Assembly (NCBI GenBank): GCA_022449705.1
Contig: JAKURS010000042.1
Span: 1-8,808 of the forward strand
DNA from: Candidatus Poseidoniia archaeon
GTDB taxonomy: Archaea > Thermoplasmatota > Poseidoniia > MGIII > CG-Epi1
Reading direction: 5' to 3'
DNA length: 8,808 nt
Shown here: positions 1 through 4,969 of the stretch, one piece after another
Layout of the letters: each line of letters starts with the position of its first letter
Position numbering within the stretch: position 1 is the stretch's first letter
The notes under the pieces: model-generated
Database searches by the model: none
What the model saw: only the letters and a program-made list of their open reading frames with translations
What the model was told of the DNA's origin: nothing
Position numbers and translations under genes: made by a program

Positions 1-1860
1 CGACTCCTCGCCGACTACGGAGACCTGCATTTCCGTGGAGGCGAGCAGCTCGCCGTCACTGCTGAGCAGCTGCAGCTCGATGGTTCGGATGCCAGGCTCG
101 ACGCCCGCCGGGACGAAGAGCGTCAGCTGTTGCACCTGCCGCTCCCGTGGCGTGAGGGGGAACTCTACCGGGAGCGGCTGCCAGCCGCCCGGGACGACCG
201 CAACCACCTTCGCCGCCTGCGGGACGTTCCCGTAGTTCCACGCCTCGACCGGCAGTTCCACGGAATCGCCCGGCGCGACCGCGACGAAGGACTCAGCCTG
301 CAGCGTGTAGAACTCCTCCGGCAGGATTGTGGCGTCGAACTGCTGCTCCGCCAGCAGCTCCACCCCGTACCAGCAACGCAGCGTCGCGCTGCCGGTCGTC
401 CCACCGGGGGTGCCGTATGGCGGGTTGAAGAGCAGCTGCACCGGCCGCGAGTCCCATGCTGCCAGCTCATCGGTGGGGGGCAGCACCGACCACTCCCAGG
501 CGAGGTCGCCCTCCAGCTCCAGCACCAGCGACTGCGGACCATTGCTCTCGCTCACCAGCGAGAGCGTGTGCGAGCCGGGCTGGCCGTCGGTCGCCAGCGC
601 CTCCCAGGCACCACTGAAGCGGGCGCCGCTGTACTGCAGCGCCTCGATTACGCCAGTTGCCTCGTCGGATGAAATACCGTCGGACGCGTTGACCGTGAAA
701 TCGGCCAGCGTGCCGGCGAGTGTGTGCTCCGGCACCGCCACGCGCAGCTGCACATCCTGCTCTGCCCCGGCAGCAAGCCAGATCGTGGACTGTGCCAGCT
801 CGTACTCCCATCCGCTGCTGGCTTCCAAGGTGAGGTGCACCAGCCCGTCGCCGCGGTTGCGGATAGTGGCGGTGGCGGTTGCGTTCTGCTGCGGAAGGAC
901 GCTGTCGCCCTCGACCAGGACGCGCAAGCGGTAGGTCTGGTTCAGCAGTGGCGTCCAGTTGGCGGACACCGACGCGCTGCCGCTCTGCAGGGTCGCCTCG
1001 ACAACCCCTGCACCGGCGACCACCTCGCCCTCCGGCGCGGTCAGCTGCACCGCCAGTGCGGCCGAGCTCCAGGGCGCCAGCGCGGGCGTCGCGTTCCACT
1101 GCCCGAGCGTCCAGTTGGCAGGCGCCACCAGCGAGAGCGCCATGCCAGCGGGGCCGTTGCCGCGGTTGTGGAGAGTCAGCATCACATCGAGAGTTTCGCC
1201 CGGGTGGAACTCTGGCGGCAGCGCCAGCTCCAGCTCCAGCTGGTGACGCTGCTCGACCGTTACCGACAGCACGGCGGTCACGTTCGCTTCCTCGGCGACC
1301 AGCTGCAGCGTCGTCAGCAGCAAGCTGCCGGCAAGGACTTCGGGAACTGTTACCGTGGCGTTGAATTCCAGCGTCGAGTAGGCACCGAGCGTGAGGTTGC
1401 CGGGCGCGGCGACCGACCAATTGCCGGCCGAGACGGCTATGGCCACCGTCTCCGGCACGTTACCGTAATTGTACAGCGTAAGCGTGAAGGTGATGTTCTC
1501 GCCCGGTAGCCCGCTCGCTGGCTCGAGCGGCTCGACCGTGAGCAGGTGCACCTCCGGCACCTCGATGTGCAACCGCACCGACGCGCTGGAGTTGTCGTCG
1601 GCCTGCGACGTGATGTTCAGCCAGCCGCTGTAGTTGCCCGCCAGCACCTGCTCGGGCAGTTGCAGCTCGAGCGTGAATCCGCCTGTCTCGCCCGCCGTGG
1701 CACTGGCGTTGGCGGGCACGCTGCCGTTCCAGCCCGCCGGCAGCTCCAGTGAAATCGTGTAGGTGTCATCAAAGACGCCGGTGTTGGTGAATGGCACAGT
1801 CGTGTTGCCGGCTGAATCAGGGAGCAGCACGAACGTCACCTGGAGCGGCGCGGCAACGCC
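1..1860 (-). repeat. Six tandem NEW3-like Ig domains of about 103 residues in the M6 protease
   Basis: From about residue 686 the protein repeats a unit made of a PG-(D/E) strand, an N-(Y/R/T)-G-(N/D) turn and a hydrophobic strand ending in G/A-W or NW. The marker Trp residues are at 729, 833, 935, 1036, 1140 and 1245, so the steps are 104, 102, 101, 104 and 105 residues. Clear examples are LYNYGNVPETVAI, LHNRGNGPAGMAL, IRNRGDGLVHLTL and AWNYGNVPQAAKV. The fifth copy is degenerate at the turn (SESNGPQSLVL). The repeats are diverged in sequence and not recent DNA duplications. They resemble the NEW3 family found as stalks in secreted archaeal and bacterial enzymes. Confidence 0.8.
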
Positions 1861-3915
1861 GTAGTGCGGGCGGCCGTGGAGCAGCAGGTCATCGATGAAC
1901 CATCCCTCGTCGACAGAGCCGAAATCGCTCGCAAAGCGCAGCCGCAGCTGCACGCTCTCGAAACCGCTCAGGTTGAAGCTGGTCTCCACCCAGCCGCCCG
2001 AGCCTCCGGTGAAGGCGCTGCCGTTAGCGGCGCTGGCGCTGCCGGGGTAGCCGCCCTCGGGTTCGAGCAGCGACCAGTTCTCGCCATCGGTAGAGTACTC
2101 GACCACGCCGCCGTCGTAGCCCGCCTCGGTGCGGTACCAGTGCGCGAAGTCGAGCCACACAGAGTCGAAACCGCCCAGCTCGAGCGGCAGCAGCAACAGT
2201 GAGTCGTCCATGTCGTCAATGTAGCCGGTACCGGCGCCGCACCAGAGCGCCTGTGAACCGCCGTAGCTGCGCGTGTCCGTAACGTTCCAGAGGCTGTCGT
2301 TGGCAACTGGCCACTCGAGGTCCACCTCGAATTCCTCGAATAGTATGACGACCGTCGTCGAGAACGAATGCGAGAGCGCGTTGTTGTCCGGCTCGTCGTC
2401 ATCGACCAGCAACTCCGCTTCCAGAGCAAATTCACCCCACGCGCCGGGAATCCACGCTTCGCTCCACACCCAGGTGGCGCCGGGCGAGAGCCACGGCACC
2501 GCGACGGTGCGCTCTACCGTTCCCTCGAGGAGCAGCGTCGCGTTGAGGTATTCGAAGCCGGTATTCTCGACAACCACTTTCAGCAGCGTCGGCTGGTGCA
2601 CTTCGGCCCAGGCGGGGCCGGCGCGCGTTATCGCCAAGTCGGACGGCAGCTGCAGCTCGAACGTCATCACGTCGCCCGATACCGAGATATTGGTGACACC
2701 AATCTGCGTCTCCGCACCGTCATAGTCGTCGCTGTCCGGACTCGAGATATTGGTGAAGCCACTGGTGGTGTTGGCCCACGGATCGCTCGACTGCTTCGGG
2801 TTGTTGTTGTTGTCAGCCTCCTCCAGGTGGACCCGCCGGTGCGCGTCGTTCGACTGGCTGCCATCCTCGTCGATGTGCCAGATGAGCAGGCCATGCCCGG
2901 GTAGGTAGGTGTCGTAGCCCACATTCTGCCTGTTCTCGAGCAGGAAGTATTCGCGGCCGCCGAGCCCGTCAATGGGAATCTTCATGATGGAGGCGTTGTC
3001 CTCGACGCGCGAGAGGTTGTATTCCCCTTCGCCCGCGAGCGGCAGGAACGGCTCCAGCCATCCCAGGAACAGCTTGGACCAGGCGCAGAACTGGGCCGGC
3101 GTGTCACCGCCGTTGAGCCAGGAGCCACCCGACATCATGCCCCAGCTGCCGATGCCCGACGAGGAGTAGTCCGTATCGTAAAGGTCCGGCAGACCGAGGT
3201 CGTGGCCGAACTCGTGCGCGAAGACTCCCATCGGCGTCCCTTCGCCCTGCATCGCGTAGCCGCTGATACGCGTCCCGTTGCGGTATTCGGCCGACATCGC
3301 CCAGCGATGCGACCAGATGGCGTCGTCGCCGGCGGGACCGCCACCGCCGTTAGACTCGTCGGTCGGCCCGGAATGGACGATAATCAGGTGGTCAAGGTTC
3401 CCGTCGCCGTCGCGGTCGAAGTGGCTGTAGTTGACATACGGCTGCGCCAGCGCGACAGCCTCGCGTACCAGCGTCTGCGCGTTCCCTTCCGACTCGGAGT
3501 TCTGGAATTCGTACTTGCCGTAGTAGGACATGTTCTCGCTGGCATTGAACCACTGCGGCACAATCGTGCCGGTGACGTTGAACTGCCCGTAGGAGTTCAC
3601 GTCAAAGTAGTCCCACATCGAGCCATTATCGCGCTCGAACAGCAGCTCCTCATAGTAGGCCACGTCATGGTCGCTGTCGGCCGGGTAGTCAGGGAACTGT
3701 ATCAGCAGCACCAGCAGGTGCGCCTCGCCAGTCCATTCACGCTGCGCCAGCTGCGGCGGAGCCGTGGCCTGGTCCTGCGGCGGTGCATGGCCCGGCGGCT
3801 GGAGCGCCAGGTCGTAGGGAAGTTCCGACACCGCCTCCGCGGGCGGAAGGAGCAGTAGTAACAGCGGCAGCATCAGGAGCAGCCAGCGCACGGAGCCGCG
3901 CACACCGGGGGGCAA
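1..3915 (-). CDS. Secreted M6 (immune inhibitor A-like) metalloprotease with CARDB, MAM-like and six Ig-like repeats; C-terminus off the left edge
   Basis: The frame is open for 1305 codons to the window edge, with no stop. A signal peptide comes first (hydrophobic core about 12-22). The M6 catalytic domain spans about 50-420: LIQFPDYP, a calcium-type DRDGDGNLD (167-175), IWSHRW, the zinc motif HEFGHDLGLPD (H234, E235, H238, D244) and the Met-turn-like GSWGMMSGGS (256-265). All key residues are intact, so it should be active. A CARDB-like domain (about 424-520, with DDDEPDNN) and a MAM/jelly-roll-like domain (524-681) follow, an order reminiscent of immune inhibitor A. Then come six NEW3-like Ig domains. 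More than 30 NxS/T sequons are present. The start is probably TTG, five bases after the four-TM gene. The substrate is unknown, likely extracellular protein. The missing end may hold a membrane anchor. Confidence 0.93.
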   Translation of the reverse strand, partial: MPPGVRGSVRWLLLMLPLLLLLLPPAEAVSELPYDLALQPPGHAPPQDQATAPPQLAQREWTGEAHLLVLLIQFPDYPADSDHDVAYYEELLFERDNGSMWDYFDVNSYGQFNVTGTIVPQWFNASENMSYYGKYEFQNSESEGNAQTLVREAVALAQPYVNYSHFDRDGDGNLDHLIIVHSGPTDESNGGGGPAGDDAIWSHRWAMSAEYRNGTRISGYAMQGEGTPMGVFAHEFGHDLGLPDLYDTDYSSSGIGSWGMMSGGSWLNGGDTPAQFCAWSKLFLGWLEPFLPLAGEGEYNLSRVEDNASIMKIPIDGLGGREYFLLENRQNVGYDTYLPGHGLLIWHIDEDGSQSNDAHRRVHLEEADNNNNPKQSSDPWANTTSGFTNISSPDSDDYDGAETQIGVTNISVSGDVMTFELQLPSDLAITRAGPAWAEVHQPTLLKVVVENTGFEYLNATLLLEGTVERTVAVPWLSPGATWVWSEAWIPGAWGEFALEAELLVDDDEPDNNALSHSFSTTVVILFEEFEVDLEWPVANDSLWNVTDTRSYGGSQALWCGAGTGYIDDMDDSLLLLPLELGGFDSVWLDFAHWYRTEAGYDGGVVEYSTDGENWSLLEPEGGYPGSASAANGSAFTGGSGGWVETSFNLSGFESVQLRLRFASDFGSVDEGWFIDDLLLHGRPHYGVAAPLQVTFVLLPDSAGNTTVPFTNTGVFDDTYTISLELPAGWNGSVPANASATAGETGGFTLELQLPEQVLAGNYSGWLNITSQADDNSSASVRLHIEVPEVHLLTVEPLEPASGLPGENITFTLTLYNYGNVPETVAIAVSAGNWSVAAPGNLTLGAYSTLEFNATVTVPEVLAGSLLLTTLQLVAEEANVTAVLSVTVEQRHQLELELALPPEFHPGETLDVMLTLHNRGNGPAGMALSLVAPANWTLGQWNATPALAPWSSAALAVQLTAPEGEVVAGAGVVEATLQSGSASVSANWTPLLNQTYRLRVLVEGDSVLPQQNATATATIRNRGDGLVHLTLEASSGWEYELAQSTIWLAAGAEQDVQLRVAVPEHTLAGTLADFTVNASDGISSDEATGVIEALQYSGARFSGAWEALATDGQPGSHTLSLVSESNGPQSLVLELEGDLAWEWSVLPPTDELAAWDSRPVQLLFNPPYGTPGGTTGSATLRCWYGVELLAEQQFDATILPEEFYTLQAESFVAVAPGDSVELPVEAWNYGNVPQAAKVVAVVPGGWQPLPVEFPLTPRERQVQQLTLFVPAGVEPGIRTIELQLLSSDGELLASTEMQVSVVGEES

Positions 3916-3920
3916 AGCGC

Positions 3921-4430
3921 TTACTCCAGTTCGGACGCCTTGAGGAAGCAGAATGTCGTGAATGCCGAGAGCAGCGCCGAGACGATGAGGTGCTGCTTTG
4001 CAGCGTCCCACCCCTGCCACAGCACAATCAGCGCCAGGATGCCGATTACGCCGGCAAAGAAGTTGGCGCGCACCGGGTCCATCCGGGCCGCGCCACGCAT
4101 GTAGAACCAGAGCGAAATGGCGACCAGGAAGGTGACAAACACCGGCAGCTGCAGCATGGCTGGTTCAACAAGATAGATAAAGAAGTAGAAATAAGCCAGC
4201 AGTAGCGTGAAACCCGCGCCTGCAATGAGTGAGAGCTTCTCGCGCAACGCATCAGGTGAGTCCCCCGTGCTGAAGTTATCGAACATCGGCTCGGAATCAG
4301 GCGAAGCGCGCGGCACCGGCGGTGCCGGCGCGTTGCGGCGCACTGCAGGCTCGCTCTCGCGCTGCGCCTGGCGTTCCTCGTCGCTCTCTTCGCCTGGCAT
4401 GCTGCCGTCTATATCGGGTTCCTCATTCAT
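3921..4430 (-). CDS. Small four-TM membrane protein with acidic N-terminal tail, unknown function
   Basis: This 169-residue protein is not recognised. Residues 1-64 form a charged, disordered-looking tail rich in Glu, Asp and Pro (EESDEERQAQRESEP, then an Ala-Pro stretch). Four hydrophobic helices follow at about 66-88, 92-112, 123-141 and 146-164. The second is preceded by VEPAMLQLP and followed by MRGAARMDP. Short polar loops leave little room for an extracellular domain. I see no catalytic motif, signal peptide or metal site. The gene starts inside the regulator's stop (ATGA) and ends five bases before the protease start, so co-translation with both is likely. Given its neighbours it could be a membrane partner of the receptor-like protein or help export or anchor the protease, but nothing in the sequence shows this. 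Confidence 0.82.
   Translation of the reverse strand: MNEEPDIDGSMPGEESDEERQAQRESEPAVRRNAPAPPVPRASPDSEPMFDNFSTGDSPDALREKLSLIAGAGFTLLLAYFYFFIYLVEPAMLQLPVFVTFLVAISLWFYMRGAARMDPVRANFFAGVIGILALIVLWQGWDAAKQHLIVSALLSAFTTFCFLKASELE
3924..3927 (-). promoter_or_regulatory. Shine-Dalgarno site supporting a TTG start for the M6 protease
   Basis: GGAG on the minus strand lies eight bases before the TTG at 3915 and overlaps the last sense codons of the four-TM gene. In-frame GTG codons at 3903 and 3891 are alternatives. They also give a signal peptide but lack a Shine-Dalgarno site at the right distance. Confidence 0.45.
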
Positions 4431-4927
4431 TTCTCCTCTTTGATGAGGACGATGTTGTGCCCCTTGTAATCGAACATGACCGAGCGCTTCACCAGCCCCT
4501 TGAGCTGGAGCGAGGTAAGCTCGAGTTCGCGCGAGATGTCGTTGGCGAAGCACCCCTCCTCGCCTACCATCTCCAGGATTTTCACCTCCAGCGCCTCGAA
4601 CACCGCCTCGTCCATCAGCACCACTGTCAGCAGCTCCTGCGTCTCCTCGAAGCTGAACGAGGTCGAAATCTGGAAGGCGTTGTAGAAGGTGCGGTACGCC
4701 TTCTCGGGCTTGCCGTCGCGGACTTCCCAGCGCGACTCTACCAGCTTGAACTTCTCGAAGTAGGTGATGGCGCCGAACGCCTTCTCGCCGAACATTTCCT
4801 GGAGCTCACTGGTTGGCGTCCACCCCTCCGCCAGCCTTGCCAGCACTGCGCGTCGGTCGGGCGAATCGACCGACCGAAACAGTGCCACCAGCTCGGCGGG
4901 GTCGTTGATTAGCTTGGTTCGTTTCAT
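4427..4927 (-). CDS. ArsR-type winged-helix transcriptional regulator (euryarchaeal family)
   Basis: The 166-residue protein starts MKRTKLINDPAELV, a conserved opening of a euryarchaeal ArsR-like regulator family whose targets I do not know. A winged helix-turn-helix spans about residues 18-75: SPDRRAVLARLAEG forms the first helix, TSELQEMFGEKAFGAITYFE the helix-turn-helix, and KLVESRWEV with EKAYRTFY the wing. A second helical region follows at about 95-160, with ISRELELTSLQLKGLVKRS resembling another helix-turn-helix. I see no CxC-type metal site; one Cys (EEGCFAND) is present. The ATG has no clear Shine-Dalgarno site and may be leaderless. The stop overlaps the next gene's start as ATGA. 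Position between two surface-protein genes suggests it controls this operon, possibly by binding the 7970-7983 palindrome. That is inference. Confidence 0.88.
   Translation of the reverse strand: MKRTKLINDPAELVALFRSVDSPDRRAVLARLAEGWTPTSELQEMFGEKAFGAITYFEKFKLVESRWEVRDGKPEKAYRTFYNAFQISTSFSFEETQELLTVVLMDEAVFEALEVKILEMVGEEGCFANDISRELELTSLQLKGLVKRSVMFDYKGHNIVLIKEEK
4433..4438 (-). promoter_or_regulatory. Shine-Dalgarno site choosing the start of the four-TM protein
   Basis: The minus strand reads GAGGAG two bases before the ATG at 4430. The reading frame is open further up to 4553, but that stretch lies entirely over the regulator gene and reads as an Arg/Gln-rich shadow. This site and the ATGA overlap argue for the shorter product. 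Confidence 0.6.
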
Positions 4928-4949
4928 GGGTCTGCGCGGGCGATGGCGC

Positions 4950-4966
4950 GTGCGGCTAAAAAGGAG
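4950..4966 (-). promoter_or_regulatory. Possible internal promoter or T-tract ahead of the ArsR-type regulator
   Basis: The 42-bp gap between the 914-residue gene and the regulator has no Shine-Dalgarno site before the ATG at 4927. It does contain CTCCTTTTTAGCC on the minus strand. The TTTTTA lies about 30 bp before the ATG, the right distance for a weak TATA-like element driving a leaderless message. It could equally be a short T-tract causing partial termination after the 914-residue gene. Confidence 0.3.
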
Positions 4967-4969
4967 CGC

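Noticed and set aside
467..1420. 317-codon minus-strand frame with Arg/Gly/Ala-rich product
   Set aside because: It is a different frame over the Ig-like repeats of the protease. Its composition is typical of a GC-rich shadow and it has no domain signature.
130..1509. Long plus-strand frames (130-672, 329-934, 724-1509, 879-1364)
   Set aside because: They lie opposite the M6 protease repeats and have Arg/Gln/Ala-rich low-complexity products with no recognisable domain. The minus strand has an uninterrupted 1305-codon frame with clear domains.
2803..2815. GTT trinucleotide run suggesting a microsatellite
   Set aside because: It encodes a short Asn run (DNNNN) in the protease and is too short to be notable.
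3202..3858. Plus-strand 218-codon frame
   Set aside because: It is antisense to the catalytic domain of the protease, including the HEFGH motif, and its Val/Arg-rich product looks like no protein family.
4431..4553. N-terminal extension of the four-TM protein up to 4553
   Set aside because: The extra 41 residues overlap the regulator gene fully and look like shadow sequence. The ATG at 4430 has a Shine-Dalgarno site and an ATGA overlap.
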